64,000 nucleotides of DNA from an uncultured Lachnospiraceae bacterium (GCA_910588215.1 CAJUQJ010000008.1:1-64000), one strand, 5' to 3'; positions 1 through 8,118 are shown, counted from the first letter of the stretch. Numbers and translations: made by a program. The notes: a model not told the origin generated them from the letters alone.

Positions 1-55
1 CTGCCGGGCGGATTGGGGACTTTCACCCGTTAGAACGTGTGCCCACCGGGCACAC
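1..55 (-). other. Group IIC intron, 5' end (rest outside window)
   Basis: Read on the - strand, the segment starts GTGTGCCCGG and soon contains GGGTGAAAGTCCC. Both resemble the 5' end of domain I of bacterial group II introns, in particular the class C intron of Oceanobacillus iheyensis, as I recall it. The first intron base would be at 55. It lies a few bases after the T-run of a rho-independent terminator, which is the characteristic target of class C introns. The reverse transcriptase and domains V-VI must lie left of the window, so function cannot be judged. Confidence 0.7.
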
Positions 56-57
56 AC

Positions 58-90
58 AAAAAATCCCCATGCCACAACCGGCACAGGGAT
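58..90 (-). terminator. Rho-independent terminator after parR-like gene; intron target
   Basis: On the - strand a hairpin (ATCCC with GGGAT, TGCC with GGCA) is followed by six Ts. It would end transcription of the parM-parR pair. The group IIC intron begins right after the T-run. A nearly identical hairpin lies at 1703-1732. Confidence 0.75.
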
Positions 91-159
91 CATTATACTT
101 CTATATTCAAAATATCAACCTCCACATTTCCCTTCGCCAACGTGAAATGCCCCAGAAAA

Positions 160-269
160 TTGCATATCTGTTGCATTTGATTACGAATATGCAACGCCTA
201 CCCTCTATCTGTCCTTAAATACCGAAATCTGCAACAAATTACTTGCATCTGTTATCATATCTATTGCAA
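160..269. repeat. TTGCA/TGCAA-rich cluster, possible parC-like site
   Basis: Six TTGCA or TGCAA motifs occur in 110 bp just downstream of the parR-like gene: about 160, 171, 189, 229, 243 and 264, several next to ATCTG. Partition systems need a centromere made of repeats bound by the ParR protein, usually beside the operon. That this is such a site is inference; the motif is short and the DNA AT-rich. Confidence 0.35.
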
Positions 270-349
270 AATTCTATAAAAGAGTCTGCTTATCAAATAC
301 ATAGACACCTACAGCGTAACTCTCTGTCCCCATACTCCTGACAAGATAT

Positions 350-724
350 CTAACCGATAAAATCCAGAACACCGCTGAGTTCATCCGGCAGTCTCCCACA
401 TGCTTCTGGTAATCCTGCTTCTTCTGACATAGATTTCTCTGGAATCTTCTGTACATTTATCGTACCGATACCTGACAATAATGCTCCTACCAACTTCATC
501 CCCTGTTCCTGTATCTCTTCCCGCACTGTTACAAGCATATGTTCATGGAACTGCTGACGCTCCGCCATCTCTATTTGTATGCTGAGATATTCCTCCAAAA
601 CCCTCTTCACATAGGAAGTAAGTGACACAGAACCCGCCGCTTCTGCCAGTTTCATGTACAGGCTGCTATCCGCTTCATCTTCCATATTAAAGCGAAGGAA
701 TATCGCTTTTTGTTGTCCAGCCAT
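350..724 (-). CDS. ParR-like adaptor partner of the ParM-like actin
   Basis: A 124-residue protein encoded 4 bp after the end of the ParM-like gene. The start at 724 is chosen because AAGGTG lies six bases upstream and the sequence then begins MAGQQKAIFLRF, with a short beta strand and helices as in ribbon-helix-helix DNA-binding proteins (SLTSYVKRVLEEYL near residues 33-47). The longer frame upstream overlaps parM and lacks a ribosome site. The C-terminal part is variable and of no recognised fold. By position it would be the DNA-binding adaptor that couples filament ends to a centromere. The assignment rests mainly on gene order, since ParR proteins are poorly conserved. Confidence 0.55.
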   Translation of the reverse strand: MAGQQKAIFLRFNMEDEADSSLYMKLAEAAGSVSLTSYVKRVLEEYLSIQIEMAERQQFHEHMLVTVREEIQEQGMKLVGALLSGIGTINVQKIPEKSMSEEAGLPEACGRLPDELSGVLDFIG

Positions 725-728
725 CAGT

Positions 729-1649
729 TCACCTTCTCTCCAGCATCTGCCCTGCAAGAAATTCATACCCTTTTGCATTGGCGCACAAATCACAGTCGTA
801 AGCGGTATGATTCCTGAATTTTCCTGTATGTTCACGTGCCATCAGCGCACCGCCGCCCACATAAATGATGTTGATATAGTCAAGACTGTAACCTCGTTCA
901 GAAAGCTCCAGTTCCAGAGAATGTATTTTTTCCCGCATCATTCCATGGATTAACTCTGCGTAGACTGTTGGCAGATTACTTCCTTCTTTTAACATGACCT
1001 TCATGATCTCATGTTCCGGGATATCCTTCCCTGTCTGTATTTTCATATCCCGTTGGATTTCTTTAATCCATTTGACCATAGCCTTTTCAATCGTGATAGA
1101 CTTGCTCTCAATCGGAAGCCCATTCCGCACATAGACAACATCAGTAGTCTTACTTCCAATATCTACGATCAGGTAATCGTCTTTCATATTACCAAGCCTT
1201 GAAGCTATCGCGGAATAACACTGTGGACATACAATCACTTTTACAATCGTTACAGAATATTCTTCCCCCTCATAGGAAAATTCCAACGTATTCTGCTGAT
1301 CATAGTAATCAACCAGCTTTAGCTTATCCCTCCCAAAACTGGAAAACGGCAGACCAACCGCAAGTACAATCTTTGCCTTGTGAAGTCCCTCTTTCCGAAG
1401 TTCCATTGCAATACCCGCCATCGTACGGAGCCTTGCCGTATCATCCGATATCTTATCATCTGTAATTGCCGCTCTGCCTTCCCCTACCTTAAAATATTCT
1501 CCGTCATAAAACAGAGAATTTTCTTTCAATGTCGGTTCAACACTCCCAAGCATATGTACGCCATTGTCAAATATAAAATTTGCGGTCTTTCCAAGCTGAT
1601 AGCCGTCATCAAAGCCTATGATACATCTTTTATCATCTAATCTGATCAT
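729..1649 (-). CDS. parM: ParM/StbA-like plasmid segregation actin ATPase
   Basis: A 306-residue actin-like ATPase. Seen: phosphate-1 loop GFDDGYQLGKT (residues 12-22), phosphate-2 loop VDIGSKTTD (162-170) and adenosine motif YVGGG (263-267), in the order of the actin/Hsp70 fold. Length fits ParM and Alp proteins (about 300-330). In the family the protein forms dynamic filaments that push plasmid copies apart. It is the first gene of a two-gene unit with the ParR-like gene. The start has AGGAGAAAGGAAAG just upstream. Finding it as cargo of an apparently chromosomal transposon is odd; it may be a relic of a plasmid or conjugative element captured inside the Tn7-like element. Confidence 0.8.
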   Translation of the reverse strand: MIRLDDKRCIIGFDDGYQLGKTANFIFDNGVHMLGSVEPTLKENSLFYDGEYFKVGEGRAAITDDKISDDTARLRTMAGIAMELRKEGLHKAKIVLAVGLPFSSFGRDKLKLVDYYDQQNTLEFSYEGEEYSVTIVKVIVCPQCYSAIASRLGNMKDDYLIVDIGSKTTDVVYVRNGLPIESKSITIEKAMVKWIKEIQRDMKIQTGKDIPEHEIMKVMLKEGSNLPTVYAELIHGMMREKIHSLELELSERGYSLDYINIIYVGGGALMAREHTGKFRNHTAYDCDLCANAKGYEFLAGQMLERR

Positions 1650-1702
1650 GTTTTTCTTTCCTTTCTCCTGTTATTTTATAATCCTCTCCTGCTAAAAGCA
1701 GA

Positions 1703-1732
1703 AATCCCCATGCCACAATCGGCACAGGGATT
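1703..1732 (-). terminator. Hairpin near-identical to that at 58-90
   Basis: AATCCC and GGGATT with an inner TGCC/GGCA stem, differing from the 58-90 hairpin at one loop base. It lies between the unknown gene ending at 1802 and parM. The T-run is weak (ATTTCTG), so it may be a leaky terminator or a duplicated boundary sequence. Confidence 0.5.
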
Positions 1733-1801
1733 ACCATAGTATCATGAATATAATATATAATTGCAGGAACATCTTATCCGTTTCCCTACAGTCCAATCGT
1801 T

Positions 1802-2443
1802 TCAACTTTTCAATGATTCATTCAGCATACTCAATAAACCTCTTATAAAATTACCATAACAATTTAGTGTAACTATTATACAGGGTCTGGATTCTATTTC
1901 ATTCGTTTTTTCATTAATAAGCATTGGTATTTGACCATCATAATCAAGTGCACCTATATTCAACAAATGTACTATTCCATCATAATGATACTTCGTACCA
2001 TCATTTGGAAAACGTTCATCAGATTCATCAATATCCAACAGCATTTCTAAATAAGGATAAAATGATTTTGAAATCATATTTACAGTAAAAAAATAATCAT
2101 CCTTGTTTATCTCTCCTTTTGCTAAATAGTTAAATGCCATTCCTATTAATTTCAACTTTTTGTCATCATCACACGAATCTACAATGTATAGGAGCTGCTT
2201 AGAAATTCTACTACATTCTTCGATATCACTGAATTTTTCTTGCCATTTAGTATTCTTCTCTATGTTCTCAATGAAACTTTTTAATTTTTCCAAAAAAATT
2301 CTATCACGAATATCTGCACTTATTTTTATCATACTAAAGGTGGAGCCTACAATAGGTAACTCTTTTATGATACCATCTCGTAAAAACATATCTAAAGTAA
2401 GCTCACCATAATCTGTCAACAAAGACATTATCTCATCTTTCAT
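1802..2443 (-). CDS. Unknown cargo protein, helical, 213 aa
   Basis: Not recognised with certainty. The start at 2443 is chosen because a purine-rich AAGGGGG site lies about nine bases upstream; the longer frame has none. The N-terminus has a helical segment with LPIVGSTFSMIKISADIRD (residues 29-47), followed by a charged region rich in Lys and Glu, then acidic and hydrophobic stretches. This N-terminal pattern resembles a family of uncharacterised proteins found on bacterial mobile elements, but I cannot name a function. No signal peptide or clear catalytic motif is visible. The gene is strongly AT-rich compared with the chromosome. It follows a small membrane protein gene with a short gap, so the two may be co-transcribed cargo. 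Confidence 0.6.
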   Translation of the reverse strand: MKDEIMSLLTDYGELTLDMFLRDGIIKELPIVGSTFSMIKISADIRDRIFLEKLKSFIENIEKNTKWQEKFSDIEECSRISKQLLYIVDSCDDDKKLKLIGMAFNYLAKGEINKDDYFFTVNMISKSFYPYLEMLLDIDESDERFPNDGTKYHYDGIVHLLNIGALDYDGQIPMLINEKTNEIESRPCIIVTLNCYGNFIRGLLSMLNESLKS

Positions 2444-2475
2444 AATTAAGCCCCCTTTATACAACTTTAAATTGA

Positions 2476-2805
2476 TTAATCGTCTCCAGATAAATACCAA
2501 CCATGTTCAGTATGTCTGGGAAAAACATAGCCAGAGCTATCACTCGATTTTCTTTTATGTATTTCTCTATCAAATTGATCTAATATACTTTCTAATTCTA
2601 TGGCTCTTGAAATATCTTTGGGTTCCGAACACCATGCCTTTCTAATCTCTTCTCGCTCTGTATCAAGCTCACTGTCGGATAATGATTCCATCCATTCATT
2701 ACTATATTTGGGATATTCTCTTCCATTTAAATATTTGATTATCTCAAACCCTGTAACGGCTATCGCACAAAGACCTGCTATAATTCTACCAGTACTCTTT
2801 TTCAT
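2476..2805 (-). CDS. Small single-span membrane protein, unknown
   Basis: A 109-residue protein; the start at 2805 is set by a perfect AAGGAGG seven bases upstream. Residues 5-22 form one hydrophobic helix after MKKS, giving either a signal anchor or an N-terminal membrane segment. The rest is soluble and charged, with an E/D/R-rich helix (residues 35-80) and a distinctive end containing FPRHTEHGWYL. I recall similar His-rich HGWYL endings in uncharacterised clostridial mobile-element proteins, but no function is known to me. It lies 32 bp upstream of the next unknown cargo gene and follows tniQ in the same direction. Confidence 0.65.
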   Translation of the reverse strand: MKKSTGRIIAGLCAIAVTGFEIIKYLNGREYPKYSNEWMESLSDSELDTEREEIRKAWCSEPKDISRAIELESILDQFDREIHKRKSSDSSGYVFPRHTEHGWYLSGDD

Positions 2806-2895
2806 TTTAACCTCCTTCACTTCACAATTGTATCTAGAATTATATGCACTCCCTATCAGTAACACAATCACTTAAAGATAGAATACACAATTAAC

Positions 2896-4245
2896 TCATT
2901 CGTCGTCAACTATAACCAACTCCATAATCTTACTCACCGTAACATCTTCCACATACTTCATCAAATAGGGAACAACAGCCTTAAAATTTTTCTTTTTCAC
3001 CCCCGAAATCCTCCTAACATCCGTCCAATAAAAAGGCTTCCCCTCCTCTTCCAACTTCCGATAAGCCCAAATAATCTTCCTCGCCCAACTCTCAGGATAA
3101 GTTTCCGTATATCTCTCAAAAATAGCCTTACACCTCGGCATATTCTCCAACTGATGTCCCCGCAGATTCATTTCCCGATACACAAGCCTTTCCGATACCC
3201 TCTCTGGTCTGCCGTTTTCATTAGCAGTTCCATCATATACACCCTTAGCAAACCTCTCTAATACAGGAGCCATTTCCCGATCCAACAGTTCCCAATCTAC
3301 AGGCGCAGTATTCCTCATATAATGGCTGTCCTGTTCCTGCTGAATCTGCTCCTTGGTCAAAGCGGAAGCCGTTAATTCCTCCGCTCTCATCCCCAAGAAA
3401 TAAGCAATCTGACAGACAACCGAAAAGTCATACAGATTCTCCAACAATACTCTCTGAATCTGATACACACTTGCTACACTACATATCCCCATATTTCTAT
3501 AAAACTCATTCATATCATCAGCAAGCATCTTCGTATATCTGCTCCGTCCTGATGTTTTCAAATATTTTGTCCTGCTCATTCCATCATAAAGGATAGAACT
3601 GATAGGAATATCATTTTCAAAATCCATCACCGAATCAAATACTGACACCAGATATTCCATATACTGAATCACCGATAAATCATTCTCAAATACTGCTTCT
3701 CTGTCATATGTATAGTTTTCAGCAGGGCAAAACGTAAAACTCTGCTCACTCTTTGCCGGAACACTCGATTCCATAAGCCTGCATTTATGCTGTGTACATA
3801 TACACATATTCCTGATCTGGTGCTTCCTATGCCAGTATGCTTCCCCATAAATTTCTCTGTCCTCTTTTACACACAATGGACAGAACCGCAGATAACGTTC
3901 CCCATCATTTCTAGGAAGAACAGGAAATAAATGATGTACATCACAAGAATCATGCCCCAAATGATACAGAGCCTCTTTCTTTTCTGCCAATGGAACAAAC
4001 CTTGCATACTGAGGATACATGGTATGATCTAAGACCAATTTATCCAGAAAATATATTTCACCGATCTGCTCCCTAGCTTCATTATTTAAGTTACCAATGA
4101 ATTCTTTGCTTAGATAATCTGACTTCTTACAATACAACTCCTGCAACGCCATCTTATGGGAAAAACAGCCAGAATGTACATAGTATCTACCAAACCAACT
4201 ATATACCAATTCATCAGGATAAATTGTCGGCATATATGTAATCAT
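2896..4245 (-). CDS. tniQ: TniQ/TnsD-family target-site selector
   Basis: A 449-residue TniQ-family protein. The N-terminus (PTIYPDELVYSWFGRY) is typical. A zinc-binding region follows: FCPLC (C122, C125), WHRKH (H139, H142) and C148-x-C-x2-H-x-C to residue 155, near-complete CCHC-type ligands. The C-terminal half is helical and basic. In Tn7 the homologue TnsD binds the target DNA and recruits TnsC. It is the last gene of the tns operon and overlaps tnsC by an ATGA junction, with GGAGG upstream, so expression is translationally coupled. Its likely target here is the 3' end of ppdK, by position only. Confidence 0.85.
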   Translation of the reverse strand: MITYMPTIYPDELVYSWFGRYYVHSGCFSHKMALQELYCKKSDYLSKEFIGNLNNEAREQIGEIYFLDKLVLDHTMYPQYARFVPLAEKKEALYHLGHDSCDVHHLFPVLPRNDGERYLRFCPLCVKEDREIYGEAYWHRKHQIRNMCICTQHKCRLMESSVPAKSEQSFTFCPAENYTYDREAVFENDLSVIQYMEYLVSVFDSVMDFENDIPISSILYDGMSRTKYLKTSGRSRYTKMLADDMNEFYRNMGICSVASVYQIQRVLLENLYDFSVVCQIAYFLGMRAEELTASALTKEQIQQEQDSHYMRNTAPVDWELLDREMAPVLERFAKGVYDGTANENGRPERVSERLVYREMNLRGHQLENMPRCKAIFERYTETYPESWARKIIWAYRKLEEEGKPFYWTDVRRISGVKKKNFKAVVPYLMKYVEDVTVSKIMELVIVDDE

Positions 4246-5492
4246 ACAGCCACCTCCATCACTGTCATATGTTCTTTCAATAACTGTACGATATCCACAT
4301 TTCCATCCTTGGCAACAGAAACTAATCCTGCAATCGTAACCTCTACACTATCCCCTTCTCTTATAGGATTCTTCACACCCGCACTCATAACAGACACTTT
4401 CCTTTTGGGCTTGGATGTCTGCTTTTTCTGTTCCCTATGGATAAAACCATGCAGCATAGACAACCGTTTTTGATATGCCTCTTGTAGAGATTCCAGATTC
4501 AGGACTTCTTTACCATTCAAAATAGCGATCTCCTGTGCATCATGGAGCAGAGACACCACCACCGAGATATTTCCCGAAGTATGCTCATAGAGCCATTCCA
4601 TGATCCCGTCTGTGATCTCCGTTTTCTGCTTCACATACTGATAGGAAAACACAATCTTGCAAAACTTTCTGAAATCCATACCATACTCCATCACATCATA
4701 CCGTAACCCTAATGACCTTCTGGCAAGTTGAACCGCCTGTTCAAAAAATACCGCACTCTCAGGAGTCCCCACCATACAGATAGAAATACCGCTGTTATTG
4801 ATAAGCTGTGTAAGCATCCCTACAAGACTCTTTCCATTTTTACTGTTACATACATTCTGAATCTCATCCACCACCAACAAGCCGATATGATTCAATGCTA
4901 CCTGACTGACACTCCCAATCAGCATATCTGTTGTAGTTCTAGCCCGTAGTGCATTCTGATAATACTTACTGTCTATCATTTCATCCACTTTCCGCAGTAT
5001 CTCCAAAAGCAACCCCTTTACAGAAGAATCAAAAGGACACTGGACACAGATACAGGGAATAATCTTTGTATATGGATTCTCCACTTCAATCACCTTATTT
5101 TCAGTAATCAGCGTGATTGCCCTACTAATAGCGGAACTTTTACCAATGCCGGATGCCCCAATGATCGTAAAGCTGTCTGAACCACCCATAATACCGCTGT
5201 ACTCCTGCTGTATCACAGCCCTATAATTCTGATTCTTCTGCTGTACCGCCAGTTTCGTACCCTTCTTTTGTAATGACCGTAACAATGCCAGATACATTTT
5301 ACTGTAAATCTCCAATGACATCTGGGAAGGTACATATATCCTGTAGAGATCAGAAAGTGCCATAAGACGCATAGGAACCTCTGCTGTACAGATTGATTCA
5401 TCATACTTCGGTAAAACTTTCAATGCTGAAAACAAATCATCCCCTGACTTCATAGTTGGCAAAATATGAATAATGATTGAAAAATCAATCAC
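4242..5492 (-). CDS. tnsC: TnsC/TniB-like AAA+ transposition regulator
   Basis: A 416-residue AAA+ ATPase. Walker A is GASGIGKSS (112-120), Walker B LLVVDEIQN (205-213), and a sensor-like MVGTPES follows near 236. In Tn7-like systems this protein links the target selector to the transposase and controls insertion. The start is a GTG at 5492, chosen because AAGGAGG lies nine bases upstream; it overlaps the end of tnsB by 8 bp. The C-terminal tail is basic (KKQTSKPKRK), as expected for a partner- or DNA-contacting tail. Confidence 0.85.
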   Translation of the reverse strand: MIDFSIIIHILPTMKSGDDLFSALKVLPKYDESICTAEVPMRLMALSDLYRIYVPSQMSLEIYSKMYLALLRSLQKKGTKLAVQQKNQNYRAVIQQEYSGIMGGSDSFTIIGASGIGKSSAISRAITLITENKVIEVENPYTKIIPCICVQCPFDSSVKGLLLEILRKVDEMIDSKYYQNALRARTTTDMLIGSVSQVALNHIGLLVVDEIQNVCNSKNGKSLVGMLTQLINNSGISICMVGTPESAVFFEQAVQLARRSLGLRYDVMEYGMDFRKFCKIVFSYQYVKQKTEITDGIMEWLYEHTSGNISVVVSLLHDAQEIAILNGKEVLNLESLQEAYQKRLSMLHGFIHREQKKQTSKPKRKVSVMSAGVKNPIREGDSVEVTIAGLVSVAKDGNVDIVQLLKEHMTVMEVAV

Positions 5493-7308
5493 AACAACTC
5501 TCCTCCTTCATGTAATCCTGATGGCACCTGCTTTGTTCCTTTTTTCTGGTGTTACGAATATTCTTCATATGTACATCCCTATGACCACTAATACTGCTCG
5601 CAATAGTTTCAATATGTTGTGCCAGATCAATCTGCGCCTGTAAGTTGTTCCTCATTTCATTCTTACTAATAATCCTCTGTCCAGTCTGTATCTCCTGCAC
5701 TCCAACAAGATCTTTTCCCTGAAAACGGGATTCTATCAACACAAATTCCATATACACACCATTCTCAATTATCCATACTGAAGTCACATCCTCTGGGTTA
5801 TAAGCCACCGTCACAGTACCGCCAGATAGATACTGCTCTGTATATCCCTCACAGTGATACCGCAGCTTATTTACTTTCAAACCCGTCCGACCAAATTTCC
5901 CTGTAGTCCTTGGCAACAATGTCAATATCAATTCTCTACTATCCACACTGATCAGATTAGCGCCTATCTGTGACTTACCCCATTCCCAGATACAGGACGC
6001 ATAAGGCTTCACCCCTGCATTTATCATAGCTTCTGTATAAGGAAAGTTTTCTATGATCCGTTTTGAATTATAGTAGATCATACAATGTAGGATAATCTTC
6101 TCAAAGTCCAACATCGTCAGACAGGCATCTTTACGGTAATCATGTACGCCTCGTTCCTGATAATCCGGCTCGATCACACCCTTTCCCTTCAAATGCTTCT
6201 TATACGTCTCCTGTATCAGATCAAAAAACTTCTCTACCAACCCTTTCAGTTCTGGTCTGTATGATGGCAGATTGACAACCGTAACACCCAACTCTGCGAT
6301 CTGTTCAAAATTCTCCGATTTATATTCACTACCCATATCGGTAACAAATGTCCCCGGAAGCCCGTTACAATCCCAATCTTCTTTTTCTATAGAGATACCA
6401 AAACGCCTACACCATGCAGCCTTATCAGCTATGATATTCAGCATTAACCCCCGAAGACTGTATACGCCACCTTCCCATGAAAGAGAATAACCACAGCACA
6501 GGCTACTGTAAGCATCAATACATGCAGTAAGAATTGGTCTGCCAACCAGATTTCCTTCCTCATTGATCAGATAAATGTCACACACCGTAGCATCCAACAT
6601 CCCTACACCAACCGAAGGAGCAAACGCCTGTACACCTTCTCCGATAAGAGGTCTGTTATTCCTCTGATAATTCTTCAATCCATCCCTTGAAATATAGAAG
6701 TTCTGCATTTTCCTAGTCTTACGATAAAAATACCGAAACTGATAGAAGGATGGATATTCTACACTCAACACGCCACTGGCATCACAATACTTCTCTTTGA
6801 GCATCATTGTGTATGCCGTCATAAGGGATTGCTTCTTTGTGGTATAGAAAAACTTGTTCAACGCCCATCTCATATGCACTTCATCCTGTGTCAGTTCCCG
6901 TTCATTCTGATGCTTCTTTGGAGCAAGAACAGTCACATCCAGATACGATAAATAAAGACAGAGATAATTCCTCACAGTCTGTTTCGATACTTTATGTTCC
7001 TCCGCTATAGAACAGATCAGTTTAGAACGCATCTTATCATCTGACATAAAAGAAAGAACAGGTGCAATCATTGTGTATCGCTCATGCATAACCTTCCTCT
7101 GGTCTGCATCTAAAGCATCCACAATCCTGATTCCTGTAATCTCAAATAACTCTTCATTAGAACACCCGACATAAAATTCCAACAACTCTGATTCTACCCA
7201 TACTGGCATAGTATGTTTCACACAATCAATCATGAGGATTCTATCATCCTGAATATCCAATATACGCATTATGGTATCACCAGAACGCAACAGATCATAC
7301 TTCTTCAT
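5485..7308 (-). CDS. tnsB: TnsB-like DDE (Mu/rve) transposase
   Basis: A 607-residue transposase. N-terminal helix-turn-helix-like region (EEHKVSKQTVRNYL, about 103-116), then a retroviral-integrase-type core with D239 (MLDAT), D324 (VTDMGSE) and E359 (KGLVEKF). The D-E spacing of 35 is the classical one. A C-terminal Mu-transposase beta-barrel-like region follows. It would cut and join the 3' ends of the element. The start at 7308 (MKKYDLL) overlaps the end of tnsA by 14 bp; a G-rich site lies upstream. The longer frame would run into tnsA. Confidence 0.9.
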   Translation of the reverse strand: MKKYDLLRSGDTIMRILDIQDDRILMIDCVKHTMPVWVESELLEFYVGCSNEELFEITGIRIVDALDADQRKVMHERYTMIAPVLSFMSDDKMRSKLICSIAEEHKVSKQTVRNYLCLYLSYLDVTVLAPKKHQNERELTQDEVHMRWALNKFFYTTKKQSLMTAYTMMLKEKYCDASGVLSVEYPSFYQFRYFYRKTRKMQNFYISRDGLKNYQRNNRPLIGEGVQAFAPSVGVGMLDATVCDIYLINEEGNLVGRPILTACIDAYSSLCCGYSLSWEGGVYSLRGLMLNIIADKAAWCRRFGISIEKEDWDCNGLPGTFVTDMGSEYKSENFEQIAELGVTVVNLPSYRPELKGLVEKFFDLIQETYKKHLKGKGVIEPDYQERGVHDYRKDACLTMLDFEKIILHCMIYYNSKRIIENFPYTEAMINAGVKPYASCIWEWGKSQIGANLISVDSRELILTLLPRTTGKFGRTGLKVNKLRYHCEGYTEQYLSGGTVTVAYNPEDVTSVWIIENGVYMEFVLIESRFQGKDLVGVQEIQTGQRIISKNEMRNNLQAQIDLAQHIETIASSISGHRDVHMKNIRNTRKKEQSRCHQDYMKEESCCD

Positions 7309-7642
7309 CAATGACCAACCCCCAATCCGTAACTCCATGTCTGATCCAATACTCCCTTGAAGCATCCAATAGTTTCACTGTCAGAGGCTTCATCAGAAAT
7401 TTACGGAACACACATTCCCGTACCATCAGATCACCATCTGTCTTGGTACAGACAAAATCAGAAGTATACTCCCCGACATCCAATCCATCCAAAAGGATAT
7501 TACATCTGATCTCCTTCACTTCATCACTCGCCTGCAACAGATCAGCATAAGCATACTGGATCGCATCATACGTCCTGCATACCTCAGAGCACTTACCGAT
7601 CATCCTCTTTTCACATCGCCCCTTAAAGTTCTTTTTCCTCAT
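7295..7642 (-). CDS. tnsA: Short TnsA-like endonuclease
   Basis: A 115-residue protein with a PD-(D/E)xK-like core: D62 in YTSDFV, E76 and K81 in RECVFRK. In Tn7 TnsA cuts the 5' strands so that transposition is cut-and-paste. The start at 7642 (MRKKNFKG) has GGGAGG ten bases upstream; the longer frame reaches into the repeat-rich end sequence and is unlikely to be coding. Compared with Tn7 TnsA (about 270 residues) it is very short and lacks the C-terminal winged-helix TnsC-binding domain. It is the first gene of the operon. Confidence 0.75.
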   Translation of the reverse strand: MRKKNFKGRCEKRMIGKCSEVCRTYDAIQYAYADLLQASDEVKEIRCNILLDGLDVGEYTSDFVCTKTDGDLMVRECVFRKFLMKPLTVKLLDASREYWIRHGVTDWGLVIDEEV

Positions 7643-7677
7643 CCTTGCAAAACCTCCCATCCGGGAACATCCTGCCA

Positions 7678-7833
7678 TTTTCCCAAAAACACTCCCCAAA
7701 AATGAAAATGTATCGTTTTTGGGAATTTGGGGATTGTACTTTTGGGAAATCCGAAAATCAGCAAAAATCTTAAAATCCCCATTTATCGAGGTTTTCAAGT
7801 CATCCTTAATGAAAATCATTTCTCCCAAAAACG
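7678..7833. repeat. CCCAAAAA / TTTTTGGG repeats upstream of tnsA
   Basis: Five copies of a C3A5-type motif in both orientations: about 7678, 7692, 7716, 7738 and 7822. Two form an inverted pair around 7697-7725. They lie in the tnsA promoter region inside the transposon end. They could be binding sites for the transposase or a repressor; this is inference. Confidence 0.45.
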
Positions 7834-7852
7834 CAATCAGGAAATATCACCA

Positions 7853-8113
7853 TGTCGTAGGGCACGGAAATTTTTTCTAGAAAGAGCATAAAAGGGCAAT
7901 TTGTTTTATCCTGTCGGGCTTTCGCCCTGGCTGCCCCTACTCCATGGTGATCCTGTGCAGGACATTCCAACAAATCCAGTGTTTATGCAAGGGAAAGGAT
8001 AATCCAAAGGATAAAAATAAGACCCCGCATCCTGCGATGCAAGGTCTTATTTTTCTATGTCGTAGCTAATTATATTTGCCTCTTTTTAGAATAAATTTCT
8101 GTGCCCTACGACA
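7853..8113. repeat. 261-bp unit bounded by 34-bp inverted repeats at the transposon end
   Basis: Left arm begins TGTCGTAGGGCAC at 7853 on the + strand; the right arm is the same on the - strand from 8113. Over 34 bp the arms differ at about three positions. A third, shorter TGTCGTAG is at 8058. The unit contains a strong terminator hairpin and no gene. Flanking pentamers (CACCA, ATAAA) do not match, so it does not look like a simple insertion of its own. It may be a second transposon end left from an earlier element, an internally deleted copy, or a doubled transposase-binding array. Confidence 0.7.
8013..8054. terminator. Bidirectional terminator downstream of ppdK
   Basis: AAAAATAAGACC and GGTCTTATTTTT form a perfect 12-bp stem with an inner GCATC/GATGC stem. 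T-runs exist on both strands. It lies 65 bp after the ppdK stop codon yet inside the presumed transposon end, and would insulate ppdK from the element. Confidence 0.85.
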
Positions 8114-8118
8114 ATAAA

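Larger units (their letters stand above)
1..8113 (-). mobile_element. Tn7-like transposon, right part with tnsABC-tniQ and cargo
   Basis: A four-gene - strand operon encodes a TnsA-type endonuclease, a DDE transposase (TnsB), an AAA+ ATPase (TnsC) and a TniQ target selector, the core set of Tn7-like elements. The end beyond tnsA finishes ...CTACGACA at 8113, so read inward it starts TGTCGTAGGGCAC, the TGT/ACA terminus usual for this superfamily. The next 5 bp (ATAAA) would be half of the target duplication, and the ppdK stop codon follows at once. As in Tn7, the tnsA end faces the conserved gene whose 3' end may be the target. The opposite end lies left of the window, so total size and full cargo are unknown. 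The cargo is more AT-rich than the neighbouring chromosome. Confidence 0.8.

Noticed and set aside
7853..8113. Independent MITE with its own target duplication
   Set aside because: Flanking pentamers CACCA and ATAAA differ, so a simple insertion is not supported.
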